NCBI GenBank assembly: GCA_018376445.1
Contig: JAHABL010000005.1
Location: 62,001 to 126,000 of the forward strand
Source: Mycobacteriales bacterium
GTDB taxonomy: Bacteria; Actinomycetota; Actinomycetes; Mycobacteriales; Mycobacteriaceae
Reading direction: 5' to 3'
DNA: 64,000 bases
The notes beneath the pieces are model-generated. The model saw nothing but the letters and a program-made list of their open reading frames with translations, was not told the DNA's origin and did no database searches. The position numbers and the translations under genes were made by a program. Position 1 is the stretch's first letter. Every line of letters starts with the position of its first letter. Of the stretch, positions 51,052-59,484 are shown piece by piece.

Positions 51052-51969
51052 ATGCGCACCTTCACCAAAACGGACTCTGCCCGCCCCTACGCCATCGAGA
51101 TTGAGGCGCTTGGCCTGCACTGGCTAGCCGAAGCCATGCCCTACGGCGGTACCCCGATTGTGCCGGTTCTACACAGCGAGCCGGGGCGGATGACGCTGGT
51201 GGAAGTGCCGAATGGGCGGCCGACCCGCCTGGCCGCCTACCAGTTTGGGCAAACTCTGGCGGTGACGCACGCAGCCGGTGCACCCACCTTTGGGTGCCCT
51301 CCCCCCGGATGGGAGGGCAATGGGGTGATTGGGCGGATGGAGTTGCCGCTCCGTCAGCCCCCGTCCGGGACGGTGTACCAGACGGACACCCCGGATTCTT
51401 CCGCTACGGAGCCGTCAACCACTGGAGGTGTCGACGCGGCGGGGCGCAGCTGGGGTGAGTATTTTGCGACTGACCGGATTCTTCCCTGTCTGCCGGCGGC
51501 ATTGCGGAATGGTTCGCTGAGCCGGACTGATGCGGCTGTGGTGGAGGAGGTGTGTGAGCGGTTGCAGGCAGGCTACTGGGATGCCCCGCAGCCGCGGCTG
51601 GTGCGGGGGCCGGTGGCGCGTATCCACGGGGATTTGTGGAGTGGGAATGTGTTGTGGGCCCGGCGAGAGGATATTGAGTGGGCGGAGCCGTTGCCGCAGA
51701 ACGTTTCTGATGGGGTGGTGGGAATACTAATTGATCCGGCTGCGCAGGGAGGCCATGCGGAGACGGATTTGGCGTTCCTGGAAGTGTTTGGGCAGTCCTT
51801 CTTGGGCGATATTTACGACGGATACAACTCGGTGTCGCCGCTGGCGGAGGGGTGGGAGCAACGTCGCCGGGTACATCAGCTGTATTTGCTGGCGCTGCAT
51901 GCCGCGATCTTCGGCGGCGCCTATGGGCCGGAGACGGTGCAGACTGCCCGGCAGTGTTTGCGCTTGTAG
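51052..51969 (+). CDS. Fructosamine-3-kinase family protein
   Basis: Predicted deglycating kinase of 305 residues. It phosphorylates ketosamines on glycated proteins or small molecules so that they break down. The kinase core has the catalytic loop ARIHGDLWSGNVLW and the metal-binding segment GILIDPAAQGGHAETDLAFLEVFG, both typical of the fructosamine/ketosamine-3-kinase family. Domain start: LGLHWLAEAMPYGGTPIVPVL. An insert after RMELPLRQPPSG is rich in Thr/Ser. The ATG at 51052 is preferred to GTG 51028 because of the -10 box. Confidence 0.88.
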   Translation: MRTFTKTDSARPYAIEIEALGLHWLAEAMPYGGTPIVPVLHSEPGRMTLVEVPNGRPTRLAAYQFGQTLAVTHAAGAPTFGCPPPGWEGNGVIGRMELPLRQPPSGTVYQTDTPDSSATEPSTTGGVDAAGRSWGEYFATDRILPCLPAALRNGSLSRTDAAVVEEVCERLQAGYWDAPQPRLVRGPVARIHGDLWSGNVLWARREDIEWAEPLPQNVSDGVVGILIDPAAQGGHAETDLAFLEVFGQSFLGDIYDGYNSVSPLAEGWEQRRRVHQLYLLALHAAIFGGAYGPETVQTARQCLRL

Positions 51970-51976
51970 CCCCACC

Positions 51977-51988
51977 CCTCCGCGGAGG
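51977..51988. terminator. Possible short hairpin after fructosamine kinase
   Basis: CCTCCGCGGAGG is a perfect 12-base palindrome between two convergent gene ends, weakly extended by flanking CAC/GTG. Confidence 0.3.
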
Positions 51989-52007
51989 TGTGCGGTGTGG
52001 AGTGTGG

Positions 52008-52582
52008 TTATTCGGGCTGTGCCGGGCCCACGTAGGTGGCGGTAGCGGGGTTTACTCCGAGGAAGGAGATACCTACGCCGGTGGAAGTGGTCCAGCCGAC
52101 GACACCTTTGTTCTTGGCGCCCTTCAGGTAGGCGGCCTCACCGATTTCCTTCATGCTGGTGGATTTGGGCGGGAGGACCTTGGCGACCACGGAAGCTAGC
52201 GGGGTGTTTTCGGTGGCTTCGATGATTTCGTCGGAGGTTTGACGGGTCCAGAAGGCGGAGACGGAGCCGCAGTTTCCGGTGAGGACACCCCAGAAGCTCA
52301 CACCGTAGGCGGCGTAGTCATCCACATGGTTGGGGGCGGGCTTGTTGAACTTGTCGGTGACGGTGCATTCGGCGCCGGAGGCGGTGACGATGGTGTCACC
52401 GGGTTTGATCTCCACGAGGGTTGCGGTGGTGGGGTGGGTGCTGGTGCTACTGGTGCGGCGTGGGCAGCTCCCAGTCCAGTTCCGAGGCCGACGCCAAGAC
52501 TGAGAGCTAGGGCGGTGGTGCTGATTCCAAAGGTTCGTGCAAGGGTTGGGAGGGCAGGTACCCTCGTGGAGTGTGTCAACAT
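52008..52582 (-). pseudogene. Secreted protein of unknown function, frameshifted after the signal peptide
   Basis: The ATG at 52582, with AAAGGA eight bases upstream, starts a good signal peptide (ALALSLGVGLGTGLGAAHA) and a Pro-rich segment. That frame then becomes meaningless. The overlapping frame carries a well-formed domain of about 140 residues: VEIKPGDTIVTASGAECTVTDKF, YAAYGVSFWGVLTGNCGSVSAFW ... VGPAQPE, ending at 52008. The two join if one base is added in the C-rich run near 52425-52440. The domain looks like a trypsin-like or ESX-type secreted family (Gly/Cys-rich), but I cannot name it. Decay, sequencing error or slippage control are all possible. Confidence 0.7.
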
Positions 52583-52956
52583 TGTTTATTCCTTTCGCCG
52601 CAGATAGTAGCAGATATGGGTGGTTGCACAATTGCATTATAGTGCGATTATTAGCATATCCTAATTTCCTATAGCGCGAATCAGTATGAATAGTTACTTC
52701 CTCTACGCCGACCCGTCACTCACTCGGGCCCATCACCTAACCCGAGCCATCACCCAACGTCTCCTGTCACCTACCCGGATCCGACACCTACCCGGACCCG
52801 TCACCAAAAGTTCGCCTCTAACTCCACCCCACCCCAGCGCCCCCAGAGCCATAATGAAGATGCTCGCCCATACTTCTGCGGCGCGCCAGGAATACTTCCG
52901 CCCGCCCCAGCGTTGAACGAGATAGACACGCCCTCAATGGGAAAGGAAACATAGAC
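52583..52956. other. Intergenic region with degenerate repeats, no firm gene
   Basis: Between about 52711 and 52806 the sequence repeats a CACCTACCCGGA-CCCG-like theme several times with many changes, including a possible CTCGGG / CCCGAG stem. A 76-codon ORF from 52686 spans it, but it has no ribosome-binding site and its residues follow the repeat. The tpx promoter should lie near 52880-52930. Confidence 0.5.
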
Positions 52957-53460
52957 ATGGCTCAGACCAAATTTAATGGCACCGTTGTAAACACCGTTGG
53001 CGAACTGCCCGAGCTCGATTCTGCCGCCCCCGAGTTCACCCTCGTCGGCTCCGATCTTTCCGACATCACCCTTGCCGACTTCGCCGGTCGCAAGGTCATC
53101 CTCAACATCTTCCCCTCCCTCGACACCGACGTGTGTGCCGCCTCCGTACGCAAGTTCAACGAAGAAGCCGTCAAGCTGGACAACACCACCGTCCTCTGCG
53201 TCTCCGCCGACCTCCCCTTCGCCCAGGAGCGCTTCTGCGTCTCCAACGGAATTGAGAACGTCAAGAACGGCTCCTCCTTCCGCTCCACCTTCGGCGACGA
53301 CTACGGTGTAACGCTCGCCGACGGCCCCCTCGCCGGCCTCCTCACCCGCGCCGTCGTGGTTGTGTGCCCCGAAGGCAAGGTGCGCTACGTCCAGCTCGTC
53401 GACGAAATCACCACCGAGCCCGACTACGACGCCGCCATCGAGGCCGTCAAGACTATCTAA
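52957..53460 (+). CDS. tpx: Thiol peroxidase (atypical 2-Cys peroxiredoxin)
   Basis: Cytoplasmic enzyme of 167 residues that reduces hydrogen peroxide and lipid peroxides with thioredoxin. The peroxidatic Cys lies in FPSLDTDVCAASVRKFN near residue 60, with the Tpx-specific Thr three residues earlier; the resolving Cys is in QERFCVSNG near 94. Clean ATG start with AAAGGA upstream. Two hairpins follow. Confidence 0.96.
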   Translation: MAQTKFNGTVVNTVGELPELDSAAPEFTLVGSDLSDITLADFAGRKVILNIFPSLDTDVCAASVRKFNEEAVKLDNTTVLCVSADLPFAQERFCVSNGIENVKNGSSFRSTFGDDYGVTLADGPLAGLLTRAVVVVCPEGKVRYVQLVDEITTEPDYDAAIEAVKTI

Positions 53461-53482
53461 CTCAACTCCTTACCTTGACACG

Positions 53483-53516
53483 CTCAATAGCGCTATCCGC
53501 CCGATAGCCCATTGAG
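53483..53516 (+). terminator. Hairpin downstream of tpx
   Basis: CTCAAT (53483-53488) pairs with ATTGAG (53511-53516), with inner GCTATC / GATAGC. Confidence 0.5.
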
Positions 53517-53531
53517 TGCGACTCAACTGGA

Positions 53532-53565
53532 AACCCCGCACGCCAGGACTGCAGCGTGCGGGGTT
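53532..53565. terminator. Strong hairpin between tpx and the HAD gene
   Basis: AACCCCGCACGC (53532-53543) pairs with GCGTGCGGGGTT (53554-53565) around a 10-base loop, followed by CCTTATAT on the plus strand. Confidence 0.75.
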
Positions 53566-53685
53566 CCTTATATCGTTCGGTGACGGGTCCAACGCGTGCG
53601 TCAAGGGCGATGGAGGCAACCACACGGGCCCCACAGCAAGGCCGCCAGCACTAGCGACGAGCGGCGCAGCCGGAAGCACCTCCCG

Positions 53686-54387
53686 CTAGCCGGACTGGTA
53701 CCCCTCGGTGAGCTCCGCAATGAACTCACGCAACTCGCCCTCCCCCACAAACAGATGCGCCCGCAAGCCTGCTATGGCGGCACCATCACAATTCTCCTGC
53801 GTGTCATCAATAAAGGTCAACTCCTCCACCGGCACACCCATCTGCTCCGAAGCATGCTCAAATGTCCGCACATCCGGCTTCGCCGCACCCAGATCGCAGG
53901 ACCAGGTGATGGAATCGAAATGCTGCAGCCACGGCTTGGTACGGAAAACCTCCGCCAACTCCACCGGGATATTGGACAGCAACCCCAGCGGGTAGCCTGC
54001 CGCAGACAGCTCCGCCAGATAGCCCAACATGGACTCGTCAACCCGCCGCCAAGAATAGAGATCCTCGGCGATCAACGCATCCACCTGCTCCGGGGTGAAG
54101 GTGGTACCGAGCTGTTGGGACACCACCTTCCAGTAGTCGGGGCCCAACCATTCGCCCGCATCGTAGGGTTTGCGCACACCTCGATAGACTTCGGCGAACC
54201 GCTCGAAAGTAAACGGGAGCGCCACCTCGGTGTTCTCGGCTAGTGGTACCGCTGCTCCCAAGGCCAGCTGGTAGAGGCGCTGCTCACTCTCCGGATCCTG
54301 TAGGCAGGCAAAAACGCCAAAGCAGTCGAAGAGAAGCGGGGGCAGCGTCGCATCAGAACCGGCGGCGGTCGGTTGGGCGTCCTTCAT
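53686..54387 (-). CDS. HAD-superfamily hydrolase
   Basis: A 233-residue predicted phosphatase. Motif 1 is altered: PLLFDCFGVFACL has the first Asp, but the second position, normally Asp or Thr, is Phe/Gly as in some subfamily IA epoxide-hydrolase-like members. Motif 2 is LLSNIP, the Lys is in GAAKPDVRTFE, and motif 4 is FIDDTQENC. The cap is helical. Substrate unknown. The ATG at 54387 is preferred because TACACT lies six bases before it; the longer frame to 54537 reads through tandem repeats. Confidence 0.88.
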   Translation of the reverse strand: MKDAQPTAAGSDATLPPLLFDCFGVFACLQDPESEQRLYQLALGAAVPLAENTEVALPFTFERFAEVYRGVRKPYDAGEWLGPDYWKVVSQQLGTTFTPEQVDALIAEDLYSWRRVDESMLGYLAELSAAGYPLGLLSNIPVELAEVFRTKPWLQHFDSITWSCDLGAAKPDVRTFEHASEQMGVPVEELTFIDDTQENCDGAAIAGLRAHLFVGEGELREFIAELTEGYQSG

Positions 54388-54393
54388 AACCCC

Positions 54394-54399
54394 AGTGTA
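54394..54399 (-). promoter_or_regulatory. -10 box for leaderless HAD mRNA
   Basis: TACACT on the minus strand six bases before the ATG at 54387; no ribosome-binding site. Confidence 0.5.
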
Positions 54400-54426
54400 C
54401 CGGCGCACTTCACCGCGCCCCTTCAC

Positions 54427-54501
54427 CACTCCGTCCCCCACACACACATCACTCTGTCCCGCGCACACCACTCCGTCCCCCACACACGGCACTCCCCCGA
54501 G
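54427..54501. repeat. Degenerate tandem repeats upstream of the HAD gene
   Basis: CACTCCGTCCCCCACACAC-like units begin at 54427, 54450, 54469 and 54490, about 19-23 bases apart, with small differences. Confidence 0.55.
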
Positions 54502-54537
54502 CGCCCCCTCACACGACACTGTCCTCGAATACAGCAA

Positions 54538-54569
54538 CCGCCCCGCTCCTCACACAGAGGGCGGGGCGG
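54538..54569 (-). terminator. Terminator of the LIP-type lipase gene
   Basis: CCGCCCCGC (54538-54546) and GCGGGGCGG (54561-54569) pair perfectly around a 14-base loop; TTGCTGT follows on the minus strand. Confidence 0.65.
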
Positions 54570-54589
54570 CATGAGAGGGGTAAACGAGG

Positions 54590-55993
54590 TTACTTCAGGG
54601 GGAAGTCGAGGTTACTGCTGACACATCCAGCGGACTGGGGATTGCCGCTGAAGATACCGATGACTTCGTCAAGCATCTGGTCGAAGATGAGGAAGTTGGG
54701 CAGCATGTGGGTGAACAGGGGTGCTACGCCTGCCGCGGTGTAGTTGATGGTGTGGAAGTGGACTTTAGCACCGGCTTTGCACCAGGTGTTGACGCCAGTT
54801 TTCACGGTGTCGTACGGGATGACCGCGTCGCTTCGGTTGGCGTACAGCACGACCCGCGCTTTCGGAGTCTTGGTGGAGGCGTTCAGCTGGTCCTGGAAAA
54901 TCTTGAGGACTTCCGGGTATTTGTTGAGGAAGGCTACCAGGGGCTTTCCGTCTTTCGTCCACTTGGCGGTGTCCTGGTAGGCGTAGCCCATGAGCGTGTC
55001 TGCTACACAGCTGTTTCCGATCTTCGCCAAGTTCTTACGTCCTTTGGCGTTGACGTTTTCATCGACAGCCTGCTTTACCCCGGGATAGGTGCCGGCGTAG
55101 CCATTGATGCCATAGCCGAGAAGACCGGAGAGGGCACCACCTTCGATGCTCTTTAATGTGCCGAGCAGGTCAATGGGGGGAGCACCCACGTAGGAGACTT
55201 TCAGGTTGACATCGGGGGCATAGCTGGGTTGCAGGGCGGCACCTACGTAGGAGGCACTGCCGCCTTGGCTGAATCCCCAAATTCCGACAGGAACGTTCTT
55301 GTTCAGGCCTTTTAGCTCACGCACTGCGCGGGCTCCGTCCAGCATGGCGCGGCCTGCTTCCACGTTATTTCCGTAGGACTGGATGGAGTTGTCGGCCGCC
55401 ATACCGTTGTAGTCGATGACGAAGACAGTGAGACCTTTGCCGAGAAGCTTCATGACGTTGAGGTTCTCGTAGTTGGTCACCAGGGAGAGGAACTTGTTTT
55501 GTTGCCCTTGGCGCGGATCCAGGCCACTGGTGACGGCCAGGAAACCGCCGGGAGTCTTGGAGAAGGCGCATTGTTTGCCTTGACCGGAGGTACTGGTGCC
55601 GTAGACGAGGATGGGTCGTTCGCCCTTACCTGCCCAGGGGGAGGTGGGTTCCATGAGGGCACCGGTAGTGATGTACACCTTCCCGTTGGAAAGGGTGGTG
55701 GTGTACATGACGCGTTTGCCCCGGATGGGGTACTTGGTGGCGGAGCTTTCGGTGGGATAGAAGAAGGACCGGAAGTCCTGGCTCTTGACGACGCGTCCGG
55801 GGGTACCGGGGATAGTCTTGGGGACCTTGTAGAAACCGTCAAAGTTGTTGAGATAGTTGAGTGTTGCCGACGTGGTGTCGAGGGGGGCCGCCTGGGCGGG
55901 GGCTACAGCATTGCTGGCGAAGGCAGCGGTGACGAGTGCTGCGGCAGACAGAGCAGCGGTTGCTCTGGTGATTCCTTGAGGGAGAGTGAACAT
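54590..55993 (-). CDS. Secreted lipase, LIP family (PF03583-like)
   Basis: Exported serine esterase of 467 residues. The signal peptide (TRATAALSAAALVTAAFASNAVAPAQA) is followed by an alpha/beta-hydrolase domain. The nucleophile elbow is GIWGFSQGGSAS; the acid is probably in ANRSDAVIPYD; the His is probably in PLFTHMLPNFL. The order and family sequence VFVIDYNGMAADNSIQSYGNNVEAGRAMLDGARA match LIP-type secretory lipases of actinobacteria and yeasts, which use host triglycerides. The ATG at 55993 has AGGAGG eight bases upstream; a GTG two codons earlier is too close. Adjacent to another lipase gene. Confidence 0.92.
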   Translation of the reverse strand: MFTLPQGITRATAALSAAALVTAAFASNAVAPAQAAPLDTTSATLNYLNNFDGFYKVPKTIPGTPGRVVKSQDFRSFFYPTESSATKYPIRGKRVMYTTTLSNGKVYITTGALMEPTSPWAGKGERPILVYGTSTSGQGKQCAFSKTPGGFLAVTSGLDPRQGQQNKFLSLVTNYENLNVMKLLGKGLTVFVIDYNGMAADNSIQSYGNNVEAGRAMLDGARAVRELKGLNKNVPVGIWGFSQGGSASYVGAALQPSYAPDVNLKVSYVGAPPIDLLGTLKSIEGGALSGLLGYGINGYAGTYPGVKQAVDENVNAKGRKNLAKIGNSCVADTLMGYAYQDTAKWTKDGKPLVAFLNKYPEVLKIFQDQLNASTKTPKARVVLYANRSDAVIPYDTVKTGVNTWCKAGAKVHFHTINYTAAGVAPLFTHMLPNFLIFDQMLDEVIGIFSGNPQSAGCVSSNLDFPLK

Positions 55994-56023
55994 GAACACA
56001 ACCTCCTATAGTGTGCGTCCGCC

Positions 56024-56039
56024 CCTCACCGTAGTGAGG
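56024..56039. promoter_or_regulatory. Palindrome upstream of the lipase gene
   Basis: CCTCAC (56024-56029) and GTGAGG (56034-56039) flank CGTA, 30 bases before the lipase start. Possible operator or leader hairpin. Confidence 0.35.
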
Positions 56040-56081
56040 TTCACTCTCCCTTAAGGCTCTATTAAGAATGATTTATATCAC

Positions 56082-57095
56082 CTATGGGACATATTGATGA
56101 AGCGCTACCGGAGTGGTATCACTGACCGAACACACAATCGGCGTCATCTTCCCAGCCAAGAAGTCCTGAACGACCTGCAGGAACACAATATTGAGGGTGA
56201 TGCCCACATGGTCTGCCTTGGCCTTAGGACAGAGGTCCTGCAGCAGGTAGTTCTGCACGTTGGGCCCGGCTGAAAGGAACTGGCTCTGCCAGGGGGTGAC
56301 GGTGGTGTCGCCAGTGGTGGCGAGGACCGCATACTGCACGTCAGGGCGGGTGAGGCTAGGGGTGGACACCTCACGGACGAAGTCCGAGTACGGCAGGAGG
56401 TCCTTGATTCCGGAGTAGCCGATCTTGTCGACGACGTCGACGGCGAGGCGCCCGAAGGCAGTCTTTTGGTCGAGTTTGCCGCCCATGTCGGTACCGTGGG
56501 TGGCGGGGGCGGCGGCGAAGAACTTACCGACGTACTGGTGTCCGCCCATCTTGTTGAGATACCAGTAGGGCATGAGGCCGCCGGCGGAATGGCCAACGAG
56601 GTCGACCTTTGTGGCACCGGTGGCGGCGCGGACTTTGTCAACGAAGGCGGCTAGTTCTTTGGCGCCTTCCCGCAGGTTGGTGTAGCCGAAGCCGGGGGTG
56701 GGGGGTACGGCTCCCCAGTCGAGGGAGAATACGCAGAATCCGGCAGCTTTGAGACTGGGGGCGAGTCCTATGTAGGTGAAGGCGTTTTCGCCGCCGAATC
56801 CGTTGAGGAGGATGACGGGGTTAGGGTGGGCGGTGCTGGGTTTACAGTCCCAGTGGTTGGCTCCCACGGGGATAAAACTTCCGTGGCTGTCCATACGGCC
56901 GACGTCGGTGAAGGAGAGGTCCCCGGCGTGGGAGGTGTCCAGCGCGGGGAAGGTGGTGGAAACGTTAGAGCCGAGGGAGGTGGGAGTCCCGGGTTCGGGG
57001 GCGGGTGCCGCGGAGGCAAACCCGGCACTGGTGGCGAGAAGGCCGACGCTGGCGAGGATGCCAAGTGCGGTCCGAGACAGTGTGTTGAGAGTCAT
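56082..57095 (-). CDS. Secreted class 2 lipase/esterase (EstA-like)
   Basis: Exported alpha/beta hydrolase of 337 residues. The signal peptide (RTALGILASVGLLATSAGFASA) precedes the domain: NPVILLNGFGGENAFTYIG holds the oxyanion region, VDLVGHSAGGLMPYWYL the nucleophile Ser, TTGDTTVTPW the probable Asp and KADHVGITL the His. This is the class 2 lipase (PF01674) pattern. Together with the neighbouring LIP lipase it suggests growth on skin-type or tissue lipids. The ATG at 57095 has a weak GAAAG-type site. Confidence 0.92.
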   Translation of the reverse strand: MTLNTLSRTALGILASVGLLATSAGFASAAPAPEPGTPTSLGSNVSTTFPALDTSHAGDLSFTDVGRMDSHGSFIPVGANHWDCKPSTAHPNPVILLNGFGGENAFTYIGLAPSLKAAGFCVFSLDWGAVPPTPGFGYTNLREGAKELAAFVDKVRAATGATKVDLVGHSAGGLMPYWYLNKMGGHQYVGKFFAAAPATHGTDMGGKLDQKTAFGRLAVDVVDKIGYSGIKDLLPYSDFVREVSTPSLTRPDVQYAVLATTGDTTVTPWQSQFLSAGPNVQNYLLQDLCPKAKADHVGITLNIVFLQVVQDFLAGKMTPIVCSVSDTTPVALHQYVP

Positions 57096-57255
57096 GAACA
57101 GACGGCTTTCGTCATGAGTAGGTGTGCTTTCACCGTCATCGTAGTCTGTAGATGCCTTCTAATATTGAGCATTTCACATTGCATATATCAGTAATAATTT
57201 TTGACGCCTCACCCCATCTATTTCCGCCCCTACGAGGAGGAAGCGACACAACGAA

Positions 57256-57300
57256 CCGCAGGACAGCACACCTCTCCTAAGGGATGGCACTGCCCTGCGG
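57256..57300. terminator. Hairpin CCGCAGG / CCTGCGG
   Basis: The arms 57256-57262 and 57294-57300 pair perfectly, extended by CAG / CTG after one mismatch. CCCGTTTTC follows on the plus strand and TTCGTTGTG on the minus. Confidence 0.45.
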
Positions 57301-57388
57301 CCCGTTTTCACTACTTCACTGTTGAGTTGTTGTACCGATCAACTTCTCTAGTTGTCCCCTGGCGGGGACGTTGTTCACCCAACTTCTC

Positions 57389-57418
57389 CTGCCCATGGAT
57401 TGTGTGGACCATGGGCAG
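57389..57418 (-). terminator. Hairpin just downstream of the first flavoprotein gene
   Basis: CTGCCCATGG (57389-57398) pairs perfectly with CCATGGGCAG (57409-57418) around a 10-base loop, 18 bases after the stop. Confidence 0.6.
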
Positions 57419-57436
57419 CAGCGGTGGGGCGTCTTA

Positions 57437-59128
57437 TTAACGCAGCGGATCGTCCGCTTCGTAGCGTGCGCGCAGGGACACGGGGCCATCCTGCAGCTTG
57501 CACGGGTTCAGAATGCCTGCCGGGTCGTAGAACTTCTTGGCGTAGCGGAGGAATTCGATCCACATATCGCCGTTCTCGACCAGCAGGCCGGGGGCGTGGT
57601 CCTGACCCACACCGTGGTGGTGGGTACAGGTGCCTGCGTACTTTTCCATAGCGTTGGTGGCGGCGTCCTTGACGTCGGCCCACTGCTGCAGCTCTTCGCC
57701 CTTCTTCTCCTTCATGAAGTAGGTGAAGTAGAGGGAGCAGCCGGATTCGTACAGGTGGGAGACGTGGCAGAAGAGGTACAGCGGGGTGCCGTGCTTCTGG
57801 CCTGCCGCTTCCATGTCCTCCACGATGTGGTTGTGGAGGTTGACGGCGTTATCCCAAATGGTGCAGGTTTCCAGGGTGTCGACGGCGATGTCGGAAGTCA
57901 TCATGACGTCACGCAGGTAGGGGCTGGTGAAGCGTTCCTTGATCCACATCATGCCGGCGGTCGGGCCGAGGCGCACGCCACCCTTACCGGTGAGCTTCAT
58001 GGCGAAGGCTTCACGGTCGGAGCGGGCTTGCAGCTTGCTACCGCCGAAGGCGAACACTGCCATGCAGGGGGTGGACTGGCCGCGCAGGGACAGGTAGCGG
58101 CTGAGGGTCTTGCCCAGGTTGCCGCCGCCCAGCTGCTTGATGCCGAAGTCGGTTTCCTTCTCGTTGGAGAGGCGAGCGAGGTGCGGCATGTCGCCGTTCT
58201 GCTCGAGTTCACGGAAGACCTCGATGCCTTCTGCGAAGGACGGGAAGAAGTAGCAGTCGAAGACCATGGTCTCGGGCTTCTTGTGAATCTGCACGGTGAT
58301 CTCGGTGATAATGCCGAAGACACCCTCGGAGCCAAGGAAGAGCTGGCGCGGGTCGGGGCCGGCAGCGGTGGAGGGCACGGTGCGGATGTCCATGGGGCCA
58401 CGCGGGGTGACAACGCGGAGGCCAACAATGTTCTTGTCGATGCGGCCGTAGCCAGAGGATTCCTGGCCGGCGGAGCGGCAGGATGCCCAGCCACCGACGG
58501 TGGAGAATTCGAAGGACTGCGGGAAGTGGCCGACGGTAACGCCCCACTTGCCGAGTTCAGCTTCCAGATCCGGGCCGAAGACGCCTGGCTGGACAGTGAC
58601 AGTCATAGCCTTGGTGTCGATCTCCACGATCTTGTTGAAGCGGAGCATGGAGATGGAGATGGCCTTCTTGAATTTGCCGCGCATAGCTTCCACGCCACCG
58701 GCGACGGAAGTACCGCCACCGAAGGGGATGACGGCGATGCCACGCTCGGAGCAGACCTCGAAGAGCTTGGCGATGTCGTCCTCGGAGCCGGGGTAGACGA
58801 TGGCGTCCGGGGCGCCTTCGCACTTGCCGAGGCGCAGGCGGAGGAGGTCCGGGTAGCTGCGGCCGTAGGTGTGCATGACGCGGGTGTAGTGGTCGTCCTT
58901 GAAGAACTCGTCACCCACAATTGCCTTGAGGGCAGCAATGTCGTCGGCGTCGAGCTTGGAGGGGTTAACCTTCACATCCTCCAGCTTGACGGGGGGAGTG
59001 TGGACGTCTTCCATGCCGCAGACGCTCTTCAGAATTTCCGTGGCGCCCGGCTTGATGGGCTTGTCGTGTCCGTCGACGCCCCAGCCCCACCAGCGCATAC
59101 GGGGCTTGATGTCTTCCTGAATACCCAT
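57437..59128 (-). CDS. FAD-binding oxidase, alkyl-DHAP-synthase-like (paralogue A)
   Basis: A 563-residue flavoprotein of the VAO/PCMH family. FAD-binding domain: PDAIVYPGSEDDIAKLFEVCSERGIAVIPFGGGTSVAGG and SVGGWASCRSAGQES-type loop (STVGGWASCRSAGQE). The C-terminal cap carries CTHHHGVGQDHAPGL, the His-rich motif of alkyl-dihydroxyacetonephosphate synthases (AGPS). The N-terminal MGIQEDIKPRMRWWGWG resembles AGPS, which begins with a WWGWG-type segment. The reaction could be ether lipid formation or oxidation of a 2-hydroxy acid; not settled. The ATG at 59128 has AAAGGA about nine bases upstream. Related to the next gene upstream. Confidence 0.9.
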   Translation of the reverse strand: MGIQEDIKPRMRWWGWGVDGHDKPIKPGATEILKSVCGMEDVHTPPVKLEDVKVNPSKLDADDIAALKAIVGDEFFKDDHYTRVMHTYGRSYPDLLRLRLGKCEGAPDAIVYPGSEDDIAKLFEVCSERGIAVIPFGGGTSVAGGVEAMRGKFKKAISISMLRFNKIVEIDTKAMTVTVQPGVFGPDLEAELGKWGVTVGHFPQSFEFSTVGGWASCRSAGQESSGYGRIDKNIVGLRVVTPRGPMDIRTVPSTAAGPDPRQLFLGSEGVFGIITEITVQIHKKPETMVFDCYFFPSFAEGIEVFRELEQNGDMPHLARLSNEKETDFGIKQLGGGNLGKTLSRYLSLRGQSTPCMAVFAFGGSKLQARSDREAFAMKLTGKGGVRLGPTAGMMWIKERFTSPYLRDVMMTSDIAVDTLETCTIWDNAVNLHNHIVEDMEAAGQKHGTPLYLFCHVSHLYESGCSLYFTYFMKEKKGEELQQWADVKDAATNAMEKYAGTCTHHHGVGQDHAPGLLVENGDMWIEFLRYAKKFYDPAGILNPCKLQDGPVSLRARYEADDPLR

Positions 59129-59183
59129 GGAAGAGGGTCCTTTCAGTAGTGGTGTGAATGCTTTCATCGGGAGAAACAAAAGC

Positions 59184-59208
59184 GTTACACATTGAAATAA
59201 TCTGTAAC
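59184..59208. promoter_or_regulatory. Palindrome GTTACA - TGTAAC
   Basis: Perfect six-base arms 13 bases apart, about 55 bases before the paralogue A start. Possible operator. Confidence 0.4.
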
Positions 59209-59252
59209 TAGTTTTCAGTGTAGCGTGCAAACCCAAAAATACCTAGACAAAA

Positions 59253-59277
59253 GTGACACTTTTTTACGAAGTGTTAC
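59253..59277. promoter_or_regulatory. Palindrome GTGACACTT - AAGTGTTAC
   Basis: Nine-base arms with one mismatch separated by seven bases. Possible operator for paralogue A. Confidence 0.4.
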
Positions 59278-59425
59278 AAGTCGCAGTTCAAGGCCATAAA
59301 AAAACAATGCATTTCGCTTGCCACACTCACCCACACCACACCCCAAGCCACCCCTACCCCACCAGCACACAAGAACCCCCCAGCGCGCCACCCCAACAAG
59401 GGCACACACTGAGGGGTCCTCACCG

Positions 59426-59484
59426 CTAGTCCTGCGGACGGTACCAACCGATCCCTTCGGACTATCCTGCGGCTAGTCCTGCGG
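59426..59484. repeat. Direct repeats CTAGTCCTGCGG over a stop codon
   Basis: CTAGTCCTGCGG at 59426-59437 and 59473-59484, with a shortened copy CTATCCTGCGG at 59462-59472. The last full copy contains the stop codon of paralogue B. Confidence 0.7.

Larger units (their letters stand above)
57096..57436. other. Intergenic region with two hairpins, no gene
   Basis: 341 bases. Next to the lipase gene the DNA is AT-rich (about 57150-57200), the probable promoter area. The rest contains the hairpins at 57256-57300 and 57389-57418; no supported ORF. Confidence 0.5.
59129..59472. other. Regulatory region between the two flavoprotein genes
   Basis: 344 bases. Two palindromes lie near the downstream gene: GTTACA / TGTAAC (59184-59208) and GTGACACTT / AAGTGTTAC (59253-59277, one mismatch). 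They share a GTTAC/GTGAC core and may bind one regulator. From 59310 to 59400 the DNA is C/A-rich and featureless; the repeats over the upstream gene's stop follow. Confidence 0.5.

Noticed and set aside
52686..52916. 76-codon plus-strand ORF before tpx
   Set aside because: It spans degenerate CACCTACCCGG-type repeats, has no ribosome-binding site and shows no domain-like sequence.
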